From Gammaproteobacteria bacterium (GTDB taxonomy: Bacteria; Pseudomonadota; Gammaproteobacteria; UBA9214), in NCBI GenBank assembly GCA_029859555.1, contig JAOUCV010000022.1, forward strand, positions 1 to 13,217: 13,217 nucleotides of DNA. The letters run 5' to 3'. The translations under genes and the position numbers were made by a program. Shown here in pieces: positions 7,139-13,217 of the stretch. The stretch's first letter is position 1. Every line of letters starts with the position of its first letter. Below the pieces are notes generated by a model that was not told the DNA's origin, made no database searches, and saw only the letters and a list, made by a program, of their open reading frames with translations.

Positions 7139-8215
7139 ATGCCTCCAGAGTTTAAAAACATCAATTCAATTTTAGTACGCCTGCCCAACTGGGTGGGCGA
7201 TATTATTATGGCTACACCGGTATTTGAGTGCTTGCGCGAGAATTTTCCTCAAGCCACCATAACAGCCTGTGTACGCGGTTACGCCACCGGCATCATCGAG
7301 TCCAGCCCCTGGTTTGATGCTGTCATTGCCTGCGATGACAAGTCTGTTAAAGGCCTCAAAGACGTGATCAGACAAACCAGAGCCGTAGCACCGGACCTGG
7401 CCATACTCTTGCCCAACTCGACCCATTCGTTTGTCACAGCCCGGCTGGCAGGGGTAAAACGAATCTATGGCTATAAACGCAACCTGCGCAAATACTTTCT
7501 TAGCGGTGGCCCCGACCCCGTCAGGGAAGTGGATGGTATCAAGCCCTTGCCCATGCAGGATTACTACCTCGAAATTTGCCGCAACATGGGTTTGACCATT
7601 GCGGAGAACCCCGCCCCCAAACTGTATTTAACACCCGAACTGGAATTACACGGTGAAGAACTGCTGGCTAAATACCGGATTGAAAAAAACGACCGGGTTA
7701 TCGGGCTGAATCCAGGCGCCAGTTTTGGTTCATCCAAGTGCTGGCCGGTAGAGCACTTCGCCAGCCTGGCCGAGCGGCTGCAAAAACAGTATCAATGCAA
7801 AATAATATTATTTACCGGCCCGGGTGAGGAAGCCATTGCGGAGGCCATCATTGCAGCCAGCAAGGCGGACCTGATCAATACGGCCCCTGACAAAATTGAC
7901 CTTGCAGAGTTAAAACCGCTCATTAAACGCTGTGATCTTTTAGTAACGAATGATACCGGGCCACGACATTACGCGGTGTCGTTGAACGTACCCAATGTGG
8001 TGATAATGGGGCCAACCAATCCTGTATACACCGAGAGCAACCTGGAGACCACCGCCGTTATTCGCAAAGACCTGCCCTGTTCGCCCTGCCATAAAAAAGT
8101 GTGTCCCCTGCAGCATCACGAATGCATGACGACCATTACTCCCGCTGATGTCTGCGAACAAATAGAGAAACTGCTACCAGAGCCGAGCGCCCGTGAGACC
8201 CTCGCACTATCTTAG
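7139..8215 (+). CDS. waaF: ADP-heptose:LPS heptosyltransferase II (WaaF/RfaF)
   Basis: Cytoplasmic, membrane-associated GT-B enzyme of family GT9 that adds the second L-glycero-D-manno-heptose to the LPS inner core. The 358 residues match the family's usual length. The N-terminal motif is ILVRLPNWVGDIIMATP (11-27), with the acidic D21 as expected for the catalytic base. The ADP-heptose-binding part is GLNPGASFGSSKCWPVEHF (189-207). The nucleotide-contact loop is LLVTNDTGPRHYA (267-279), followed by MGPTNPVYT (290-298). A Cys cluster near the end, CSPCHKKVCP...HECM (C314, C317, C322, C329), is characteristic of WaaF rather than WaaC. ATG 7139 has no good ribosome site, but no better start is visible. 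The 3' end overlaps the next gene by 23 bases, so the two are probably translationally coupled. Confidence 0.92.
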   Translation: MPPEFKNINSILVRLPNWVGDIIMATPVFECLRENFPQATITACVRGYATGIIESSPWFDAVIACDDKSVKGLKDVIRQTRAVAPDLAILLPNSTHSFVTARLAGVKRIYGYKRNLRKYFLSGGPDPVREVDGIKPLPMQDYYLEICRNMGLTIAENPAPKLYLTPELELHGEELLAKYRIEKNDRVIGLNPGASFGSSKCWPVEHFASLAERLQKQYQCKIILFTGPGEEAIAEAIIAASKADLINTAPDKIDLAELKPLIKRCDLLVTNDTGPRHYAVSLNVPNVVIMGPTNPVYTESNLETTAVIRKDLPCSPCHKKVCPLQHHECMTTITPADVCEQIEKLLPEPSARETLALS

Positions 8216-9683
8216 CCTGTGGGAACAGATAAAACCGGACCCCTCTGCCGGGGCCTTGCAGAATCTGGCTCGTCGCATTGGTTTGTCTTTTATTGATCGC
8301 TACTTTTACAGTGACCAGTTTGAGAGTGGCTATATTGAACTGCTCTGCCAGATGTCAACAGAGTTTTCTGACAGTGAACTCAATAATATTGGTGCCAATG
8401 CCCTGTTTGGTATTGTGATAGAGCAGCTGTGCGATGATTTCGAGGAGCTGCAGACAGAGACCTACAATCGTTTAATGTGTCAGGTTATCACCTTCTTGCG
8501 CGCCAGGCCTGAATGCGCAGAACTTGATAAAAAACTTTCCGGCTTTGGGCTTGCATCGCGGGAACAGTTATATGATCGCATCGAATCTATTCGCGCCAAC
8601 GGCGACAGGCGCAGGCTCCCCGCAAAAGCGCCCGCAAAGATCCTGCTGTTGTCCAGGGTCACCATTGGTGCGGACGTGGCAATTTCCAGCGTCTTCTGTC
8701 AGCGTCTGAAACAGTATTTTCCAGCAGCAGAAATTGTCCTGATTGGATCGGAAAAACTCGAGCAGGTTTATGCCGGGAACAAGGATATAAAGGTACAACC
8801 ATTAACCTATGTTCGACGCAGCGGCCTGGCAGAAAGATTAAACAGCTGGATTGATCTGCACAATATTATTCAACAGGAGCAACAGGGACTGGAGCCAGGT
8901 GAGATGCTGCTGTTTGATCCCGACTCCCGTTTAAGCCAGCTGGGCGTTTTACCCCTGATTGAGTCCGAGTATTACTATTACTTTAACAGTCGGGGCAAAG
9001 ACTCCTATCCAAAGAAAATACCCATCGCCGAACTTGCCAATCTCTGGCTGGGGAATGTTCTGGGGCCGGGGAATTTTTGTTACCCGGGGGTATGGCCCGG
9101 GAAAAACCTGCTGGATCAATCCGGGGTTGCGGCCGGGCAGGCGAGAAAACAGGGTGCCAAAAATATTATCACCATGAATTTTGGTGTTGGTGGTAATCAC
9201 CGCAAGAAAATAACAGGCAATTTTGAATCCGAGCTGGTGGTACGACTGCTACAAGAACCCGATACGGCCATCTTCCTCGATCTTGGTTTTGGCGAGGAAG
9301 AACGAACGGCAAGCGAAAATATTTTATCGGCAGTAAAAGCGGCCGGATTGAATGCACAACAGTGTTCGTTTGAGGAGATCAGGCAACTGCAGGATTACAC
9401 CGGAGTCATTGGTGTCGAATGCAGTGTTGGGGAAATCGCCTCGCTGATTGCGGTGAGCGATGAATTTATAGGCTATGACTCGGCCTGTCAGCATATCTCT
9501 GCAGCACTGGGGAAAAGAACCTATACGGTCTTTGCCGGCACTACCAATATTCGCTTTATTCGTCGCTGGACTGCCTGCGGGCCCAATGTTAGCGAGATAA
9601 TCTATGTGGATACGCTAACCCATCCATCACAATACGACACGGCGGATATAGTGGCGCGATTACTGGATCGCCGGGGTTTGTAA
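8193..9683 (+). CDS. Divergent GT9-family (heptosyltransferase-like) protein with extra N-terminal domain
   Basis: Protein of 496 residues starting at GTG 8193, inside the end of waaF (23-base overlap); no ATG lies near this point in frame. Residues 1-145 are probably alpha-helical and match nothing I recognise. From 149 a GT9 fold can be traced by comparison with WaaF: ILLLSRVTIGADVAISSVF (150-168) stands for the N-terminal motif; TMNFGVGGNHRKK (327-339) for the NPGASFGSSK loop; and EFIGYDSACQHISAALGKR (424-442) for the VTNDTGPRHYA loop, followed by YTVFAGTTNIRF (444-455), matching MGPTNPVY. The motifs are looser than in true heptosyltransferases: the WVGD acid is shifted and Asp-Thr-Gly is replaced by Asp-Ser-Ala. 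It may transfer another heptose or a different ADP- or NDP-sugar to the core, or have lost activity. The fold call is fairly safe, the activity is not. Confidence 0.7.
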   Translation: MRPSHYLSLWEQIKPDPSAGALQNLARRIGLSFIDRYFYSDQFESGYIELLCQMSTEFSDSELNNIGANALFGIVIEQLCDDFEELQTETYNRLMCQVITFLRARPECAELDKKLSGFGLASREQLYDRIESIRANGDRRRLPAKAPAKILLLSRVTIGADVAISSVFCQRLKQYFPAAEIVLIGSEKLEQVYAGNKDIKVQPLTYVRRSGLAERLNSWIDLHNIIQQEQQGLEPGEMLLFDPDSRLSQLGVLPLIESEYYYYFNSRGKDSYPKKIPIAELANLWLGNVLGPGNFCYPGVWPGKNLLDQSGVAAGQARKQGAKNIITMNFGVGGNHRKKITGNFESELVVRLLQEPDTAIFLDLGFGEEERTASENILSAVKAAGLNAQQCSFEEIRQLQDYTGVIGVECSVGEIASLIAVSDEFIGYDSACQHISAALGKRTYTVFAGTTNIRFIRRWTACGPNVSEIIYVDTLTHPSQYDTADIVARLLDRRGL

Positions 9684-9703
9684 AAGAGTTAGCATTTTTG
9701 TAA

Positions 9704-9764
9704 CTGTTTCACTCCACCTTTGATGACGTATCAAGGAAAACCCTGACTAATCGGTGAAAAACAG
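9704..9764. terminator. Nested inverted repeats in a convergent spacer, possible bidirectional terminator
   Basis: CTGTTTCAC (9704-9712) faces GTGAAAAACAG (9754-9764), and inside it CCTTTGAT (9717-9724) faces ATCAAGG (9730-9736) across a 5-base loop. Each stem contains a bulge. The spacer separates the ends of the GT9-like gene (+) and the carbamoyltransferase gene (-), where termination is expected. No strong T-run follows on either strand, so an intrinsic terminator is only a possibility. Confidence 0.3.
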
Positions 9765-9777
9765 GCTGGCCAACTGC

Positions 9778-11499
9778 TCATTTCGTGACCAGTACATCCT
9801 CCATAATCAGGTATTCAAGATCCGATCCGTAAAACATATTGAGCGCATCAGTCGGCGAACACACCATGGGTTCGCCACGACGATTCAGTGAGGTATTCAG
9901 CACCACGGCATTGCCGGTACGTTTTTCCAGCTCCTCTATCAGGCTATAATAACGCGGATTGGTTTTGCTGGTAACAATCTGCGCTCGCGCCGTACCGTCT
10001 TCATGAACGACCTCGGGTATGCGTGATTTCCATGACTCGGCCACGTCGAAGGTAAATGTCATGTAAGGGGACGGATGGTCCGTCTGCAGGATCTCTCCCG
10101 CGACCCGGTCCAGTATGCTGGGGCAAAAGGGACGCCAGCGCTCACGGTACTTGATCTGCTCGTTAATGCGGTCCGCAATGGCTTTCGTGGCAGGATCACC
10201 GAGAATGCTGCGATTACCCAGCGCCCGTGGCCCGAATTCCATCCGTCCCTGAAACCAGGCCACCGGGTTACCGGCTGCCAGCAATTCTGCACCGCGCAGC
10301 GGCGCATCTTTCAGCACCTCCCACACTGGCTTATGCTCGCTGGCCTCGCAAGCAGCAATACATTGCTCATTGGTATATGAAGGACCCAGGTAAGCGTGCT
10401 CCATTTTTGCCAGCGATTCGCCCGACTCGTTGGCAACATAGGATGCCGCACCAATCGCTGTGCCCGCATCACTGGCGGCTGGCTGCACAAACAGTTCCTG
10501 CACATCGGGCATGGCGATGATGCGCTGGTTCAGTTTCACATTCAGCGCCACACCACCTGCGTAACACAGCTTGCCGGTTTCCTTGAGGATGTCGCCAAGA
10601 TAATGATCAATCAGTCCGAGCGAAACATCTTCCAGCAGTTGCTGAATACTGGCAGCATAATCGATATAGGGATCGTCAATTTCATCACCCTGGCGCTTGG
10701 GTCCCAGCCAGTCAACCAGTTCCGGACTGAAGTAATAACTCTGACCCTTTTCCTTGTAACGGCGCAGCCCGATCACATTAATCAGGTGTGTATCCACACT
10801 GAAACCCTGCTTGTCATACTTGATCAATCGTGACAGATCATGCTTCTTTGGATCACCGTAGGGTGCCATACCCATGACCTTGAATTCGCCATCCAGCATA
10901 TCAAAACCAAGATACTCGGTCAGTGCACCATACATACCACCGAGTGAATCCGGGTCATAGAATTCCTTGAGCTTGTGAATCCGGCCGTTTTCGCCGTAAC
11001 CAAAAAAGGTGGTTGCATACTCACCCTTGCCATCAATACCCAGAATGGCAGTTTTCTCGCTGAAACCGCTTAAATGATAGGCACTGCTGGCATGTGCGAG
11101 GTGATGTTCGACCGGACGAAATTTCGACCGTCCGTCTTTCACGCCAAGTTGCTGCAACATTTCCATAATGCCCCGCTCGTTTCGCCGGTAACGACGGTTA
11201 CCATTGAAGATGGCAGGCAAGGCCCGGTCCGGTGCATACCAGTAACGCCTTGCATAGTGCCAACGCGCCGGTGAGGACAGGCTGATCGGTGCGTAGGGAA
11301 AGGCAACCAGGTCAATATCATTTGGCTGCAGCCCGGCGAATTCGAGACAGTAGCGACTCGACTGCAATGGAAATTTTCCCTTCGCATGCTTGTCGCGCAG
11401 GAAACGTTCTTCCTCGACCGCCGCCACCAGTTCACCGTCGACAAACAGTGCGGCGGAGGCATCATGGCCGACAGCACCGGAAACGCCAAGAATATTCAT
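9778..11499 (-). CDS. Carbamoyltransferase, NodU/CmcH family (LPS core type, WapO/PA5005-like)
   Basis: Enzyme of 573 residues that uses carbamoyl phosphate and ATP to carbamoylate a sugar hydroxyl. The N-terminal Kae1-like (YrdC-partner, ASKHA) domain shows ILGVSGAVGHDASAALF (3-19), EEER (29-32), EHHLAHASSAY (131-141; metal-binding His region), GIDGKGE (154-160), VMGMAPYG (208-215) and CYAGGVALNVKLNQ (312-325). The C-terminal carbamoyltransferase domain shows WFQGRMEFGPRALGNRSIL (415-433), RWRPFCPS (454-461) and VLNTSLNRRGEP (533-544). All are complete, so it is probably active. In Pseudomonas the homologue PA5005 (WapO) next to PA5006 is linked to the 7-O-carbamoyl group on heptose II of the inner core, and the same neighbourhood here supports that role. 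The ATG overlaps the TGA of the upstream kinase gene (ATGA), indicating translational coupling. Confidence 0.9.
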   Translation of the reverse strand: MNILGVSGAVGHDASAALFVDGELVAAVEEERFLRDKHAKGKFPLQSSRYCLEFAGLQPNDIDLVAFPYAPISLSSPARWHYARRYWYAPDRALPAIFNGNRRYRRNERGIMEMLQQLGVKDGRSKFRPVEHHLAHASSAYHLSGFSEKTAILGIDGKGEYATTFFGYGENGRIHKLKEFYDPDSLGGMYGALTEYLGFDMLDGEFKVMGMAPYGDPKKHDLSRLIKYDKQGFSVDTHLINVIGLRRYKEKGQSYYFSPELVDWLGPKRQGDEIDDPYIDYAASIQQLLEDVSLGLIDHYLGDILKETGKLCYAGGVALNVKLNQRIIAMPDVQELFVQPAASDAGTAIGAASYVANESGESLAKMEHAYLGPSYTNEQCIAACEASEHKPVWEVLKDAPLRGAELLAAGNPVAWFQGRMEFGPRALGNRSILGDPATKAIADRINEQIKYRERWRPFCPSILDRVAGEILQTDHPSPYMTFTFDVAESWKSRIPEVVHEDGTARAQIVTSKTNPRYYSLIEELEKRTGNAVVLNTSLNRRGEPMVCSPTDALNMFYGSDLEYLIMEDVLVTK

Positions 11500-12974
11500 A
11501 ACGCTGTTACCAGCTTCCTGGCACGCATCATTTCTGTAAACATGGCCTCGGTCTCGGGACAGCCTTCCCAGTTACGCATGAAACGCCTCAGGTCACGGCA
11601 ATGTGCACGACGAAAACTGTCTGCTGCGTCATGCTTGCGCATAGCATCAAGATCTATGACGACTGCGCCGCGCTCTGACAGAATAAAATTTGTTGCCTTC
11701 ATGTCTCCATGACTGATAGTGGAAAGCGCCAGTTGTGCCAAAATATCAATTACCTGCCGGGCAGCCACTTTAGCAGTGTCGTCCAGTGAAGCCTGTCGGC
11801 ACAAGCTGCTCGCATCATCCCCCGCAACGAACTCGGAGATATACCATGCACGCCCCCGCAGCGGTCCGAAACGCTCCTCGACCAGGGCAACCGGCCGGGC
11901 AGTGAGGATACCGTACATCCACAAGCGGTGAGCATTCCGCCACGACACGGCAGCACGCGTGTTGCGGAACGCACGCCCAAACCTGTGGCTCAAACTCTTT
12001 ATATTATAACGCTTTACAACCAATTGTCGCCCGTCCACCCGGGTCGCCCAAAGTGTACAGGTATTACCCTGCTTCAGGTACTGCACGTCTGCATGCTGCA
12101 GGCTGGCATCCGGATTAGCCAGAAATCTTACCATTTCTGAGGATGCCATGGACCGGTCATACACCCTGAAAGTCCGCCAGCTGCTCTCGCATTTAAAGGC
12201 ACTGCAATCCCGGAATATCTTTTTCAGAAAACGGCGCAGACGCCCACACCTGAAGTGGCGTACCCGATGGTGTAACTCCACACTCGCAAGCACCTCACTG
12301 CGCCATGAGCGCTGCTTCAAATACACGGGTAATACGGTATCGATCAGATAGTCATCATGCGGATAAAACTGGGCAAAAAACAGCGCCAGATTATCGCGTG
12401 AGCGCTTGACGGACAGTTCATCAACACCTGCATCGTATATACCACCGCCATCGAGCGTATACAGGTGCTCGCCCGACAGTAAAAAGTTATTCAGGTGTAT
12501 GTCACGCTGTTCCAGTCCTGCGCGGTGATGGTTGGCAATGCAGACGACCGCCCGCTGCAACAGTGCAATGCGGGCAGCCTCATCACCCGTCTCTGCCCAG
12601 GCCGTCTCCAGTGTCACGGCCGGCTGAATCGCTTCCAGCACAATGACATGCAGCGCACCCCGGTCTGCCGTTCCGGCATGCAGAACAGTGGGGGCCGTGA
12701 TGCCGTTGATACTCAGGGCCAGCAGTCCCTGACGCTCTGTCCGCCAATACTTGTCCGCACCAAAATACAGCTTGATAAAAACGTCTTCCCCCCGCCATTC
12801 GCCACGACAGACCAGGCGTTTACCCGGCATGGCACGCACCACTTCCTGGCACCTGAGCAGTGCCGACTCCCCCGCCTGCCCATCCAGCGCCAGTAAAAAT
12901 GGCTCTGGCCGGCGGCCCATTTGCACCAGCACAGACGCAGAAACCGGTGTATCAGTCAACGGCAGGGAGTTCAT
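11496..12974 (-). CDS. Double-domain LPS core kinase (two Kdo/WaaP-type kinase domains, PA5006-like)
   Basis: Protein of 492 residues carrying two protein-kinase-fold sugar kinase domains in one chain. Domain 1 (about 50-260): VCRGEWRGEDVFIKLYF with Lys68, YWRTERQG with Glu80, catalytic loop EQRDIHLNNFLL (D158, N163), and LDGGGI with metal-binding D175. Domain 2 (about 295-475): LVVKRYN with Lys321, SHGDMKATNFIL (D424, N429), and VVIDLDAM with D441. Both sites look intact. The domains are divergent in sequence, so this is either an old duplication or a fusion. It probably phosphorylates core heptoses or related sugars. The start is taken at ATG 12974, which overlaps the WaaP-like gene by 23 bases; the frame stays open to 13076, but that would be read inside the upstream gene. 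The end overlaps the carbamoyltransferase by 4 bases. The equivalence to PA5006 is by order and architecture from memory, not alignment. Confidence 0.85.
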   Translation of the reverse strand: MNSLPLTDTPVSASVLVQMGRRPEPFLLALDGQAGESALLRCQEVVRAMPGKRLVCRGEWRGEDVFIKLYFGADKYWRTERQGLLALSINGITAPTVLHAGTADRGALHVIVLEAIQPAVTLETAWAETGDEAARIALLQRAVVCIANHHRAGLEQRDIHLNNFLLSGEHLYTLDGGGIYDAGVDELSVKRSRDNLALFFAQFYPHDDYLIDTVLPVYLKQRSWRSEVLASVELHHRVRHFRCGRLRRFLKKIFRDCSAFKCESSWRTFRVYDRSMASSEMVRFLANPDASLQHADVQYLKQGNTCTLWATRVDGRQLVVKRYNIKSLSHRFGRAFRNTRAAVSWRNAHRLWMYGILTARPVALVEERFGPLRGRAWYISEFVAGDDASSLCRQASLDDTAKVAARQVIDILAQLALSTISHGDMKATNFILSERGAVVIDLDAMRKHDAADSFRRAHCRDLRRFMRNWEGCPETEAMFTEMMRARKLVTAL

Positions 12975-13217
12975 GATAGAAGGAATGATACAGGCTATAT
13001 GCACGCAGTCGACAACGGCTCCAGAACCTGGCGTCTTCTGACAATGTTGCCCGCAACGATTTACCACGATATTCAATCATAAACCGATAGATATCACGCC
13101 GCGTCAAACCGATACGCATGCTGGAAAAATACAGACCGCCGATATCCTTGACGATCCAGCGTTCCGGTGTACGTCTGCGCAGCTGTACCCGGTGCAGGTC
13201 GATCAGTGACAGACGCA
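12952..13217 (-). CDS. waaP: WaaP/RfaP-type LPS core heptose(I) kinase, C-terminal fragment cut by window edge
   Basis: The last 87 residues of a gene whose start lies beyond the right edge; first full codon at 13215, stop TGA at 12952-12954. The translation begins RLSLIDLHRVQLRRRTPERW and continues VKDIGGLYFSSMRIGLTRRD and IYRFMIEYRGKSLR. This is the conserved C-terminal part of WaaP kinases: IDLHR with the metal-binding Asp (residue 6 of the fragment), then KDI-GLYFSSM and GLTRRDI-RFM. WaaP phosphorylates heptose I of the inner core, and in Pseudomonas it is essential for a normal outer membrane. The catalytic Lys and the HxD-type loop are outside the window. The stop lies inside the start region of the double kinase (23-base overlap), so the two are part of one coupled operon. 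Confidence 0.85.
   Translation of the reverse strand, partial: RLSLIDLHRVQLRRRTPERWIVKDIGGLYFSSMRIGLTRRDIYRFMIEYRGKSLRATLSEDARFWSRCRLRAYSLYHSFYHELPAVD

Noticed and set aside
10396..10833. Plus-strand open frame opposite the carbamoyltransferase gene
   Set aside because: Fully antisense to conserved carbamoyltransferase motifs, with no ribosome site or family match.
12495..12896. Plus-strand open frame opposite the double kinase gene
   Set aside because: Antisense to the first kinase domain; composition is that of a shadow frame.
12975..13076. N-terminal extension of the double kinase from the ATG at 13076
   Set aside because: It would be read inside the conserved end of the WaaP-like gene in another frame, and its residues are unlike the family; ATG 12974 gives a normal coupled overlap.
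1..13217. tRNA, rRNA, CRISPR array, insertion sequence or phage genes
   Set aside because: No regularly spaced repeats, transposase or integrase motifs, or recognisable RNA gene sequences were seen on either strand.

Overview
The window reads as part of a lipopolysaccharide (LPS) core and lipid A locus from a Gram-negative bacterium, most likely a gammaproteobacterium. Three things point there: a late lipid A acyltransferase of the LpxL/LpxM type, the heptosyltransferase WaaF, and the order WaaP-like kinase, double-kinase protein, carbamoyltransferase. I know that order from the core cluster of Pseudomonas aeruginosa (waaP ... PA5006, PA5005). Base composition looks moderate, so this is probably not Pseudomonas itself; I cannot name the genus. 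I saw no RNA genes, insertion sequences, CRISPR arrays or phage genes.

Layout from left to right. (a) Positions 2-958 (+): lipid A acyltransferase, cut by the left edge. (b) 1010-1969 (-): a CgeB-like glycosyltransferase, convergent with it. (c) 2299-3438 (+): a GT92-like glycosyltransferase with a DxD motif, behind a 329-base spacer with a possible promoter. (d) 3497-4390 and 4482-5273 (-): two distantly related PAPS-type sulfotransferases. (e) 5274-5532: a divergent regulatory region with a good sigma70-like promoter and several TGTCC/GGACA inverted elements. (f) 5533-9683 (+): a three-gene unit of B12-binding-type radical SAM enzyme, WaaF, and a divergent GT9-family protein with an added N-terminal domain. 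(g) 9684-9777: convergent spacer with a nested inverted repeat. (h) 9778-13217 (-): a tightly coupled unit of WaaP-like kinase (cut by the right edge), double-kinase protein and NodU/CmcH-type carbamoyltransferase, with gene overlaps of 23 and 4 bases.

Together the genes would acylate lipid A, add heptose and other sugars to the core, and then decorate the sugars with phosphate, carbamoyl and probably sulfate groups. The radical SAM enzyme may add a further carbon or methyl modification, though its substrate is unknown. The backbone genes (acyltransferase, waaF, waaP, kinase, carbamoyltransferase) fit known LPS biology. The block from about 1010 to 5530 looks like strain-variable cargo, with changing strands and glycosyltransferase and sulfotransferase content. 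The parts most likely to be undescribed are the sulfotransferase pair, the radical SAM gene leading the waaF operon, the GT9 protein with its extra domain, and the single-chain double kinase.
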